A stretch of 64,000 nucleotides of DNA. It comes from Mytilisepta virgata. Taxonomy: Eukaryota; Mollusca; Bivalvia; Mytilida; Mytilidae. The stretch is from positions 2,852,001 to 2,916,000 of the forward strand of contig JAPWFG010000022.1 of assembly GCA_028015205.1 (NCBI GenBank), read 5' to 3'. Below are positions 23,218 to 34,900 of the stretch, one piece after another. Position numbers and translations under genes: made by a program. The notes beneath the pieces were generated by a model that did no database searches, was not told the DNA's origin, and saw only the letters and a program-made list of their open reading frames with translations. Each line of letters opens with the position of its first letter. Within the stretch, counting starts at the first letter, position 1.

Positions 23218-23646
23218 GTTTACTCTTTAAAAATACACTGTGAATACATACAACTGCATTTCGTGTCATTCATTTTCTGCATCAGAATCCATTATCTTCT
23301 ATAATTCAAATAACAGATTGAAGATACAAAACTAACTAGCCGGGGAATAAGACAATGAAAACATAGAACAGAATACTTGATAAACATTTAATCAAACTCA
23401 ATGAAAAATTGTACACACAAATACAAACAGGCATATGAATAACATAAAAGAAAAACAATGCTTTTGACATTACAAACTATCAAAAGCATGATAGATAATC
23501 TGCTTCAGGTGAAACACTCTTTGTTTAACCGAGCAGGCCAAGATGGTTATGACAATAAGTTAGACCACATTTTACATGCTGTTACTTAGTTCATATAATA
23601 AAGTAGTTGCATGTTTAAATTTTTATAGAAAACACTCTTAGGAGAT

Positions 23647-23654
23647 AAATCTCT
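23647..23654. repeat. Target-site duplication, left (AAATCTCT)
   Basis: This 8-bp sequence directly abuts the left inverted repeat (ATGGCAAG...) and recurs at 63,343-63,350 directly after the right inverted repeat (...CTTGCCAT). A ninth base (T) also matches if the last T of the right end is counted as host, so 8 or 9 bp is possible. Confidence 0.88.
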
Positions 23655-24316
23655 ATGGCAAGTAATGTGTTGCAAAATTTTATACATAGTAACTTTAAAT
23701 TCCTTATTTTCTATTAAAATGGATTCAATTTCTTATTAAAATGTAAGATTTTTCTATTATGATGCAACTTTTTAACATTTAGATTAAAGAAATTCTATTA
23801 ATATGGAAGTTTTTTTATTAATATGGAAGATTTTTTTATTAATATGGAAGAATTTTTTATTAATATGGAAGATTTTTTTATTAATATGGAAGAATTTTTT
23901 ATTAATATGGAAGATTTTTTATTAATATGGAAGATTTTTTTATTAATATGGAAGAATTTCTTATTAATATGGAAGATTTTTTATTAATATGGAAGAATTT
24001 TTTATTAATATGGATGAACTTTTTATTAATATGGAAGATTTTTTTTACTAATATGGAAGATTTTCTTATTAATGTGGAAGATTTTTTTATTAATATGGAA
24101 GATTTTTTATTGATATTTAAGATATTTTTTATTGAAATGGAAGCCTTTTTGATTAATATGGAAAGCTTTTATATTGATATGGAAGATTTTTCATTCATAT
24201 TTCATTCCATCGGAACGCCCCCTGGAGGGAAGCGATGATCGATATAACGCCTTTTTTCATTGGTTGATTAGAAAACACCAATGGCGCCTTCTATGACCAC
24301 ATGTCAGTCTGATGCC
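23655..24316 (+). repeat. Left terminal inverted repeat with subterminal array
   Basis: Outer ~155 bp unique sequence, then about 19 units of a ~21-bp repeat (typical unit 'ttattaatatggaagatttt') at about 23,795-24,200, then an inner block from 'cattccatcggaacgccccc' to 'ccacatgtcagtctgatg'. The matching inverted copy is at 62,744-63,342. Repeated subterminal units of this kind are commonly transposase-binding sites in large DNA transposons. Here that role is inferred. The open frame through the array (MEDFF-INMEEF pattern) is a repeat artefact. Confidence 0.9.
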
Positions 24317-24452
24317 TCCTAAGGCGAATGCCGGAATGGGCACCTGCGCCTGCGGATCTTAGCGGTGAGATATGCCCTAAAAGACAATAACAACAATATA
24401 CAAACTGATGTCATCATTATGGACTTTGCCTTGAAAAAACCAATAATGCTTC

Positions 24453-25378
24453 GAGGGTGGTAAACTAAAAAGGGGGGGGGGGGGTCCAAGCACGAAAACA
24501 CGTGCTTAAAAAATGCTAAAAACGAAACACGAAGAACAAAAATTGCCAATCACGAAACACGAGAAAATATAAGTATTTTAATGGAAATAAACGAATTGAC
24601 TTCATCAAAACTTAGTAAGTACCTGGATCGGCTTCCAGGGGCTCCGTCTACAGAGCTGCCGGCCACGTCCCCAGGTGGTCCTTGTCGGTCGTTGCGGGGT
24701 ACCTAGTCAGGTCATAATACGGAGAGCCTGGCCGTGGACCATAGTAGACACACTGTGTTGAGAAATGCCACGCTCGATGCAGTATAAAGATCCCTTCTGT
24801 ATCTTCGATAAGATCAGACCTGTTGGGGGCCGTATGGAAGTCTTTAACACTTAATTTCCCGCCCCTACTCACATCTCCCTTTTTCCAGTGGCAGTCCAAA
24901 CTCGTCCCCATTCACCTTTATCCGTTTTACCCTTCAAATTTTGTTTTGTTTTGATTATAACATGTTCTCGTCCTGAATATAGCAGAAAAATTGCTCGCTG
25001 GACGTAAAACAATAATCAATCAATCATAAAAACTTGTACAGTACAACCAGAGACGTACATCCAAGGAGTACGGATGTCGATGCATTGTACAACCACGAAT
25101 GATAAGACTCTGACTTCCATATCACAAATGAAACTTGATATGAACAGAGACATATATGTCTCTGATATGAATTATTTCCAGATTTTTTTTTTGAAAAAAG
25201 ACGATCACGCACGAGAAACAGCTTCTCAAACACGGAACACAAAGCCAAAATATGAACAAAAACGTAGCATGAGTAACTATGTCATCACGAAAACACGAGA
25301 AATAAAATCACAAAACACGAAAACACGGAAAGTAAAAACGCAAAAAACGTTGCACATAAATAACCCTTTACCACCCTC
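24453..25378. mobile_element. Non-autonomous element, 12-bp TIR GAGGGTGGTAAA, 7-bp TSD
   Basis: The ends GAGGGTGGTAAA (24,453) and TTTACCACCCTC (to 25,378) are inverted, and ATGCTTC flanks on both sides. Both sub-ends are rich in 'acgaaaacacg'-like motifs. A poly-G run lies at about 24,472-24,484. A SINE/LINE fragment is inserted inside. No transposase is present. Confidence 0.6.
24611..25027 (+). mobile_element. Non-LTR insertion (SINE or truncated LINE) with (AATC)n tail
   Basis: The GC-richer body ends with 'catgttctcgtcctgaatat ... gctggacgtaaaacaata' and an (AATC)n tail at 25,011-25,026. The 3' module is shared with the SINE at 20,368. A short 'aaaactt' repeat flanks it, consistent with a small target duplication. 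No tRNA-like head is seen, so it is 5'-truncated or of another class. Confidence 0.65.
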
Positions 25379-25394
25379 ATGCTTCTAGTCACAG

Positions 25395-25481
25395 CCACAG
25401 GGGCTCGAAGTTAGTTTTGGGGATCGGGTGGTATGTGGAAGATACCACCCGATCCCCAAAACTAACTTCGAGCCCCTGTGG
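25395..25481. repeat. Perfect 40-bp inverted repeat with 7-base loop
   Basis: Arms 25,395-25,434 and 25,442-25,481 are exact reverse complements (starting CCACAGGGGCTCGAAGTTAG), with the loop 'gtggaag'. It is GC-rich in an AT-rich region. Transcribed, it would fold into one uninterrupted hairpin. Confidence 0.92.
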
Positions 25482-26544
25482 TTTCAAGTACGGTACTAGG
25501 CAAGGAAAAAATGAGGGGGCATTTAGTACTTGGTGCTCCGAAATTTGCAAATAACGAAAAAATCAAAGTTTGGTACTGAAAATGGGGGAGGGGGTGACAC
25601 CCTCATAAATTGGATTTTCTTTAAAGTATTGAAAGGCGACAGATTGCATAAAAAGTCGGGAGGACAACATAAACACATACATCATTGTTTTGTGCCTATT
25701 AAACTAAAAAAGTAGTTCAATTGCGTCAAAATAATATTTCACCGTAGTGAAATTGCACCAAAATGACCATTAATATGCAACTTACATGTAATATATACAT
25801 GTATATTCACACGTAGGGGTATAAAATATTTCACAAAAATATTAAAATAAGATATAAATAAAGATTGGAAAAATCAGAAAGTTTTTAAGGAATGAATATA
25901 AACAACAAGTGACCGTGGTAAGGGCAAACGATTAACCGTACATACCGAAATTGCGGTATTTTGGCTGACGGATCGGTTCAAGATACGTTGGGCCTCTTGC
26001 GATATACAAATGATATTGGTTTTATTTTCCCTAAAAGAAAACTGTTCGTCTGATACAGTTATTTTAAAATAATTATTGAATATATTTTGGATTTTTTATA
26101 ACTAAATCCCTAATATGTGGATAAAAGTACTCACTTTTTTTTTCAATTGCGTAAGCGACATTAAAAATAAAAAAATGGCTGCGCCCATAGATGTTGAGGC
26201 AACTTATAAATTAGGTATCATGATATGTATCGAATTATGGCTGAATTATTGCGGTATGTATCGTTTGTGACAAAAAAGTATCGTTTAATACACCCCTAGA
26301 CCATGGGCTACATATATATCCATGGATAATTTTAGTTTGTTTGTTTCTACTTCTCTCAATGGTAACCTGGGAGGGGGGATACACGGAAAAAAATTTTGGT
26401 GGGAGAGATCGGATAGACCTCTGGAATTCCTACCCATTGGTAGACTGACTTATGTCAATTTGTAGACAAATGCCCCAAAAAGCACGCCCGTTTGTAAATA
26501 ACGTTACAAACCCAAATGATGTACATTTTTGTCGTGAAGTCGAG
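25482..26544. other. Transposon interior, no gene seen
   Basis: AT-rich sequence with scattered decayed repeats. I find no exon with good splice sites. Confidence 0.45.
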
Positions 26545-27445
26545 GAAGGCGAGACTTAGGTATGGCGTTTCCGTCGTCGTCGGCGGCGGCGGCGTAAACA
26601 ATTGTTTAAGTTTTTAGTCAAGTTTGTTTAACATCAACCACTCATGGTAGCCCATTGATATGTGGTATGCAGTTGCATTAGCATCAGTGCAGATCACTTT
26701 TATCAGCATTTTGTGTCAATGCCCCCACAGTCACGGTCCACTGACTTTGAAACTTTGTAATGTTTTATGTCAAATGTTCAAGTTTTTAGTCAAGTTTGTT
26801 TAACATCAACCACTCATGGTAGCCCATTGATATGTGGTATGCAGTTGCATTAGCATCAGTGCAGATCAGTTTTATCAGCATTTTGTGTCAATGCCCCCGC
26901 AGTCACGGTCCACTGACTTTGAAACTTTGTAATGTTTTATGTCAAATGTTCAAGTTTTTAGTCAAGTTTGTTTAACATCAACCACTCATGGTAGCCCATT
27001 GATATGTGATATGCAGTTGCATTAGCATCAGTGCAGATCAGTTTTATCAGCATTTTGTGTCAATGCCCCCGCAGTCACGGCCCACTGACTTTGAAACTTT
27101 GTAATGTTTTATGTCAAATGTTTAAGTTTTTAGTAAAGTTTGTTTAACATCAACCACTCATGGTAGCCCATTGATATGTGGTATGCAGTTGCATTAGCAT
27201 CAGTGCAGATCAGTTTTATCAGCATTTTGTGTCAATGCCCCCGCAGTCACGGTCCACTGACTTTGAAACTTTGTTATATTTATGTCAAATGTTCAAGTTT
27301 TTAGTCAAGTTTGTTTATAACATCAACCACTCATGGTAGCCCATTGATATTTGGTATGCAGTTGCATTAGCATCAGTGCAGATCAGTTTTATAATGCCCC
27401 CGCAGTCACGGTCCACTGACTTTGAAACTTTGTAATGTTTTAGGT
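26545..27445 (+). repeat. Cassette with ~178-bp tandem array (5 units)
   Basis: After a 'gtcgtcgtcggcggcggcgg' run come five highly similar units of about 178 bp, each with 'catcaaccactcatggtagc' and 'cagtcacggtccactgactt'. The first four are almost identical and the last is shortened. No coding role. Confidence 0.88.
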
Positions 27446-28265
27446 TCTGACAACTCTTGTTTGTCTAGAGTCCAGGTACACAAAATGTATTCACGCTTTC
27501 ATGTTTTAGTACCGGGTCTATGTGAACATACTGATTTCAAGTACAGGCGAGACATGTGTGTGCAACATTTTTTGTAATTTAAAAGAAACATTTACAACTT
27601 TGATCTTGAAAATTGCACTGCATTCTATTTGCGTCTGTGATGATTTTTTTTTCAAAAATCTTCTGCTCTAATAACTACTGAAGAGATTTATTCAAAACTT
27701 TGTTCATGTACATGTAGGAATGATCACTGAGATATCTAGATAAAAGTTTGAATAGGAAATGATTGTTCTGTAAAAAACTTGGCGACTGTTACTATAAATA
27801 GAACATTTTGTGTAAAATACATGATTTCGGCCTTTATTTCAAAAACTATACAAGCTACAGAAAAAAATGTTACATCAAAATGAAGATGACTTTAACCCTA
27901 TCACCGATTGGCTCCCGACGGGAAGTTTCTCTGAGATGATGGCTTCCCTGGCAGTATGGAGTTTTCATATTTAATGTTGATAGATAGAAAGGATCTGGAG
28001 TGAATGTGGGTGTGACAAAAACGCATACAATACATGTAAAAATTAAGTTTATCAAGGACAGGGCTTTAATTCCTGTCTGCATCTTGATGTCGCATGAGGG
28101 TCTTCAAGCAAGAGATGAGAAATGTTCACATACCCCTCAAGCAAGATCAAGAAGGCCTCTAGCGTGCACTTAAGCGGTATTTCAAATGTCCATGTACAAC
28201 ACAGCAAGCTGAGACATCTCTCTGTGATAACAGTTTATGTCAGAGTCTATTTTTTAATACTTATA
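27446..28265. other. Putative upstream region of the TDP43N-HECT gene
   Basis: No coding exon found. An acceptor-like 'aatacttatag' lies directly before the first coding exon, so at least one untranslated exon and the promoter should lie upstream, perhaps here or nearer the left inverted repeat. I could not identify a promoter. Confidence 0.3.
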
Positions 28266-28493
28266 GAATGATGGAATATGTAAGGACAGCATACAACGAG
28301 GCGGGGACTGATATATTGCTGCCCTTGTCGGAGGGAGTCCTGCCATTGTGTACAGTAAAGTCCCAGTTCCCTGGGACTGTAGGACTGCGCTATAAGGAAG
28401 ATGGAGTGTTGAAGGCAGTTCCTTCCAACAGCACCTGTTTCACAGCACCCAGGGGGGGATGGCAGGACAGGAGATATTATGTAGTTTGTGAGA
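28266..28493 (+). CDS. Exon 1: TDP-43 N-terminal-like domain
   Basis: After 'acttatag' the exon opens with two ATGs (28,268 and 28,271). MEYVRTAY, then TVKSQFPGTVGLRYKEDG, then a late APRGGWQDRRYYVV segment matches the order and spacing of the TDP-43 N-terminal fold (the QFPG-GLRY and GW...YVV elements). It ends one base into a codon at 28,493, completed by GC of the next exon. That domain normally drives head-to-tail oligomers in TDP-43. Here no RNA-recognition motifs follow. Confidence 0.82.
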
Positions 28494-28899
28494 GTATTGG
28501 TACGCTCAAAAGCATATTTTTTTACGACAGCAAATTTTTACGAGAAGTATTAATGTTTTGGTGCAGTCATTAGCTCACCTGAGCTATATCTATCACTTTT
28601 GCTTCTGTCGTCCGTGATAAAATTTTTAAAAAATCTTCTCTGAAACTGATGTCAATTAAGATCTACCACTGTGCAAAATTTCAGCGGAAATGGACAACCC
28701 ATATAAGAGTTACAGCCCTTGGAAATCTCGTTTTTGCAAATTTTCACTTTTCGGCCTATATTTTATAAATGAAAGGAGATAAATAATTAGTGTATGAACA
28801 AAAGTTGCTCAATTAATTAAGATCTATCACTATGCAAAATTTCATGCTGATGGAACATTACCTACTTCAGAGTTGTTGTTTTTATACCCCACGCAACGA

Positions 28900-28935
<36 letters not shown>

Positions 28936-31900
28936 CGTCTGTCCGTCAGTCCGTCCGTCAGTCCTGTTCTTGTCACTGCAACTCCTCTGTAACCGCTTGA
29001 CGGATTGCTTTCATATTTAGTAGGATTGTTGGTTATGATGTGTATATGTGCATACTATACCACCATATTGATTGGATAATTTTTGTGGGAGTTGTGGGAC
29101 TTAGACTATTTTTTACTTTAATGTACTACTGCAATAGTTTGTCATCGCAACTCCTCTCAAACCACACAACAGAATTTCATGAAACCTTTTCAGATAATAA
29201 GGACATACTACGTAGTTGTGCATATCGACAGGAAATTGCGATTCAATTTTTTTTCTAGGAGTTACGCCCCTTTGAACTTATTTACTTTAATGTACTACTG
29301 CAACAGTTTGTCATCGCAACTCCTCTCAAACCACACAACAGAATTTCATGAAACCTTTTCAGATAATAAGGACATACTACGTAGATGTGCATATCGACAG
29401 GAAATTGCGATTCAATTTTTTTCTAGGAGTTATGCCCCTTTGAACTTATTTACTTTAATGTACTACTGCAATAGTCTGTCATCGCAACTCCTCTCAAACC
29501 ACACAACAGAATTTCATGAAACCTTTTCAGATAATAAGGACATACTACGTAGTTGTGCATATCGACAGGAAATTGCGATTCAATTTTTTTTCTAGGAGTT
29601 ATGCCCCTTTGAACTTATTTACTTTAATGTACTACTGCAACAGTTTGTCATCGCAACTCCTCTCAAACCACACAACAGAATTTCACGAAACCTTTTTAGA
29701 TAATAAGGACATACTATGTAGTTGTGCATATCGACAGGAAATTGCGATTCAATTTTTTTGTAGGAGTTACGCCCCTTTGAACCTATTTACTTTAATGTAC
29801 TACTGCAACAGTTTGTCATCGCAACTCCTCTCAAACCACACAACAGAATTTCATGAAACCTTTTCAGATAATAAAGACATACTACGTAGATGTGCATATC
29901 GACAGGAAATTGCGATTCAATTTTTTTTCTAGGGTTACGCCCCTTTAAACTTATTTACTTTTATGTACTACTGTAACAGTTTGTCATCGCAACTCCTCTC
30001 AAACCACACAACAGAATTTCATGAAACCTTTTCAGATAATAAGGACATACTACGTAGATGTGCATATCGACAGGAAATTGCGATTCAATTTTTTTTCTAG
30101 GAGTTACGCCCCTTTGAACTTATTTACTCTAATGTACTACAGCTACAGTTTGTCATCGCAACTCCTCTCAAACCACACAGCAGAATTTCATGAAACCTTT
30201 TCAGATAATAAGGACATACTACGTAGATGTGCATATCGACAGAAAATTGCGATTCAATTTTTTTTCTAGGAGTTACGCCCCTTTGAACTTATTTACTTTA
30301 ATGTACTACTGTAACAGTTTGTCATCGCAACTCCTCTCAAACCACACAACAGAATTTCATGAAACCTTTTCAGATAATAAGGACATACTACGTAGATGTG
30401 CAAACTTGTGAAGTGAGATTTTGTTTCTCCAGTGACAATATGAAGACGTGGGGTATGTGAGCATGCTCACAAAGGTTCTTTAATTTTTTTTTTTTTGCCT
30501 TTTTTTCAGTTTTAGGCCTATATTTGATACATATGTATCAGTTGAGCGATTCAGGCCCCTAGGGGCCTCTTGTTTTTTTGGCTCTATCCCGTTTGAGTTG
30601 TTCAAGATCATTCATCAGTAATTGACATTTAATTATTGACCCTCATGCAGGATAATTATAAATTACTCCATGTTAATTTCAGTTTTGGCAATTGACGATT
30701 TTTCATGTGTGTTTACATGTTTAAGTCTATGATTGACTATGCCCTCCGTGGGTCAGTGAATAGAGACAATCAGTTTGTCCAAAAATATAGGTTGCTTATT
30801 TTTCATTTGGACTTTTTTTATGCAACCATAGATTCAGGCCCATTTAAAAAGTTTAGAACTAGCGCACACAAATTGGTGCACACTTCAATGGCTATTTCCG
30901 ATAATATGTCGGCGTAATTGTATAAATGGGTTATATAAATCGATACAGGAAACATTTATTTACAACCTTCCATATTGTTTTACCTTTTAAAACGTCAATC
31001 ATGACAGCTGGAGTGTAAAATTTATTCTTCATTCATTTCGTCCCGCCATGTTGGTTCTAACCAGATCTCAGGTGACTTTTGACGATCTTCTTTCACAAAT
31101 GATCTATATCTATGTAAACAGTTGCCATAAATATAGATTATTGGTTCCTTCAACAAAGAAGATCATAGATTTTGTTCCTTCAACCAAGAAGATCGTCTGG
31201 AGATTTGATTTAATTTAATCTAATAGATATATTGGTTTTTTTTTCTTTTAAAGGCCAGGCAAGGACTCTTATAAGCTCAGGTCTAGCTAATCAAGTTTCG
31301 AGTGTATTCAATAGCAGGATAAATTCATGTACAGAGACTGGAACGACTGCCTCAGATGTCCATTCTGCTACACTTAGTACATTCCCCAAATTTGAACCAG
31401 ATTTAAAAAGTAAACATGGTAAAAAACATTTTGGGAACACAAACACATCGAACAAAAAGAAGAAAATGAAGATATCTGAAAGATCAATGAGAGTGGTTTT
31501 TTTGAAGAATATAGACCTACCTTCAACACTAGAAAGTAGTGCAATCTTGGGTGAAGGTATTCTTACAATCACAAGTAATGATACAGAAATTAGTGTCCGA
31601 AAAAAATGTATACAGCTGCTTCAGACTGTTCTGAACTCAAGTGAGCTAGCTTTAGACTCTATTTCACCCAATGACTTGAAATTTGTTTCCTGCTGCCACA
31701 GAAAATTGACATATCCAATTGTGCCACCAACATTCCAATACACACTTGGTGGAATCAAGGCAGTAATTGGACAAGGAAAGTTATACATCAAGACCCCAGT
31801 AAATGACAAAGTAAGTTTAATAAGTGATGATATTGTTAACTTTAATATATACATTTTATTTGATGACAATGTATTTTAAAACATTTCAGAAATTTATAGC

Positions 31901-34900
31901 TACAGTAAATGTACATGTAGCTGAATTTGGAAATTTTTATGGAAATTCAATCATTTTTCACCAATGAATTAGAACATCCAATGTCATGAATGTTTTATAT
32001 AATACTAAATAGCCGGAAATTAATATACAACATGTAAATGTGTATATAGTGTATGTATTTTGACATTCACCATCAATGGAAGCAGGTATAATTGAACTAC
32101 TACTGAATATAATTAGTTTCTCAAGTTAATTTGTTTGTCTAGATCTGTCTATTGTGCTAATTAATATAAGTGTATGTAGTTTGTAACTCAAAAAGTATAT
32201 TCTCAACTTACATCATTCAAACTTTTCAGGTTCAAAGTTTCAAAGGAATTGAACATGAATCTAATACATGTACATGTATACTATAAATATAATACATATA
32301 ATTAAAGCTATAATTTAATTGCTAGGCTTATAAGATGTTGGGTAAGTTGTTTTTAATTATGGATGTACCTTCACAATGCTCTAACACTATATGCACTTCT
32401 AATGTAGATATTGTCTAGCTTTGTAGAATGCAGTACTCTAGGATTGATTCCTATTTCACATCAACTGTAGAAAGTGTAATATTGCTGATAATTGCATGTA
32501 CAAATGGCAGGGATGATTTTAATCAGATAAATAGCTTAAATCAACTTTTTAGCTCACCTGGCCTAAAAGGCCATGTGAGCTTTTGCCATCACTTGGCGTC
32601 CGTCGTCTGTCGTCCGTCCGTCCGTAAACTTTTCACATTTTGTCTATCTCCTCTGAAACCGCTTGACCAATTTTAACCAAACTTTGCAGGAATGGTGTAT
32701 GGAAGGTCCTTCATATAAATTGCCGAAAGTTTTCCGTTCTGTCAAAAAACATGGCCGCCAGGGCCGAACATAGTTTAACATTGGAACCTATGGGAAAAGC
32801 ACATTTTTGCTATCTCCTCTGAAACGGCTGAAGGGAATTCAACCAAGCTGTACATGAATGGTGTATGGAAGGTCCTTCATATAAATTGCCGAAAGTTTTC
32901 CGATCCGTCAAAAAACATGGCCGCCAGGGCCGAACATAGTTTAACATTGGACCCTATGGAAATAGCACATTTCAACTATCTCCTCTGAAACGACTGAAGC
33001 AATTTCAACCAAACTTTACAGGAATAATGTATGGAAGGTCCTTTACTAAAATTGCCAAAGTTTTCCGATCCGCCAAAAAACATGGCCGCCAGGGCCGAAC
33101 ATAGTTTAACATTGGACCCATGGAAATAGCTTATTTCAACTATTTCCTCTGAAACAATTGAAGTGAATTCATCGAAACTTTACAGGAATGATGTATGGAA
33201 AGTCCTTTACATAAATTGTTCTGATCAGCAAAAACATGTATGGAAGGTTCTTTACTAAGATTATGTAAATTTTCTGAACTGCTGAAACCATGGCTGCAGC
33301 GGGGTACATAGTTAAACATTTTGTTACAAAAACATTTTAACCAGGTGAGCGATTCAGGCTCAGCCCCACTGAGCCTCTGGTTTATAATCAAATTTTATTT
33401 TAAAAAGTTGTTGGAAACTGTAGAGTGCTAGAAAATGACACTTTTTGAGACCTTACCCTGCTATTTTCAAATATTTTGTTCAGGTTTTCACTTTTACATT
33501 TCCTCTAGAAAATAACCATTGCATGCATGCTTACAATGTATTCAAGGTTGCTTAACGAATATAATCATGTAAAATTGGTCGTGTGACTATTATAGTGTAC
33601 CGGTAATTATATCTCCATTTTTCAAAAAATTAGATATATATTCTTGCCCTTTGAAGTGAACACTGTTCTATCTCCTTATGGCTTATTATACAATGATATG
33701 GTTGCATTTAATAACATGTTTTTAGTCTTATTATAACAATGTTCTATCTCCATCCCATAGGAAGAACATTAACATCCGGGCTTTTTCTAAAACTTTAAAA
33801 ACTGTTTATTTAAAAAATTAAAATGTTGAAACTGTGATGACACTATAATATTCACACAACGATTTGTAGCTCTTGAAGATGCCAATATTCTATAAAACTC
33901 CTGAAAATCTTCAGATGCATATAAGACAAAATATGATGTAAACTGGAAAAACGGTAATCTACGCCAATACAAGTTTAGATAGTTCATATTGGGCTAGTTA
34001 AATTCAAATATGCATTAGATTTTTCCAATTTGGACTAGTTAAACTCATATTTTATATTGGCATAGATGAGATAATCCTGGTTTAGTCCCACTTGGATTTC
34101 AGGTTTGAGTTGGTGTATACAATGTTTCATGCTTAATTGGAGGAAGAAATATAGTATCTAAACTATAATGTGGAGTAAACTACATGTATATATACTATAT
34201 TTCTTATTCGAATTAAGCATGAAACATACACAAACTCAAACCAGAAATCCAGGTTGGACTAAACCAAGATTATGCCGCATAGATTATTGTTATCAATAAA
34301 GGTACAAATGTATCATCACAATGTAGTTTCTCATGAATTTTTATACCCCCGCTCCGAACCCGCTCCGAAGGAGAGGGGGTATACTGTTTTACCTCTGTCC
34401 GTCCGTCTTTCCGTCCGTCCTTCCGTCCTTCCGTCACACATTATTTTCGTCACACTTTTCTCTGCAACCATTAACCTCAGGTACTTGAAACTTGGTATGG
34501 AGCTTCAGTATGGGGTACTGTATTGCGCCTCCCCTTTTCAGCCATTTTGGATCACAACTTCCTGTTTACCGACATAGTGATTTTTTTTTCCTTTCATATT
34601 CATAACACTAATTTTTCGTCACACTTTTCTCTGCAACCATAAACCCCAGGTACTTGATACTTGGTATGGAGCTTTAGTATGGGGTACTGTATTGCGCCTC
34701 CCCTTTTCAGCCATTTTGGATCACAACTTCCTGTTTACCGACTTGGTGATTTTTTTTCACTTTCATATTCATAACACTAATTTTTCGTCACACTTTTCTC
34801 TGCAACTATAAACCCCAGGTACTTGATACTTAGTATGGAGCTTTAGTATGGGTTACTGTATTGCGCCTCCTCTTTTCGGCCATTTTGAATCACAACTTCC

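Noticed and set aside
23795..24200. Regular short repeats that might look like a CRISPR array, and an open frame of the MEDFF-INMEEF type
   Set aside because: Units are contiguous with no unique spacers, AT-rich and mirrored in the opposite inverted repeat. The open frame follows from a 21-bp unit.
29040..30411. Open frames of 70-140 codons with a repeated SRSYAPLNLF pattern
   Set aside because: They track the 168-bp monomer, and overlapping frames on the same strand are equally open. No splice or start context.
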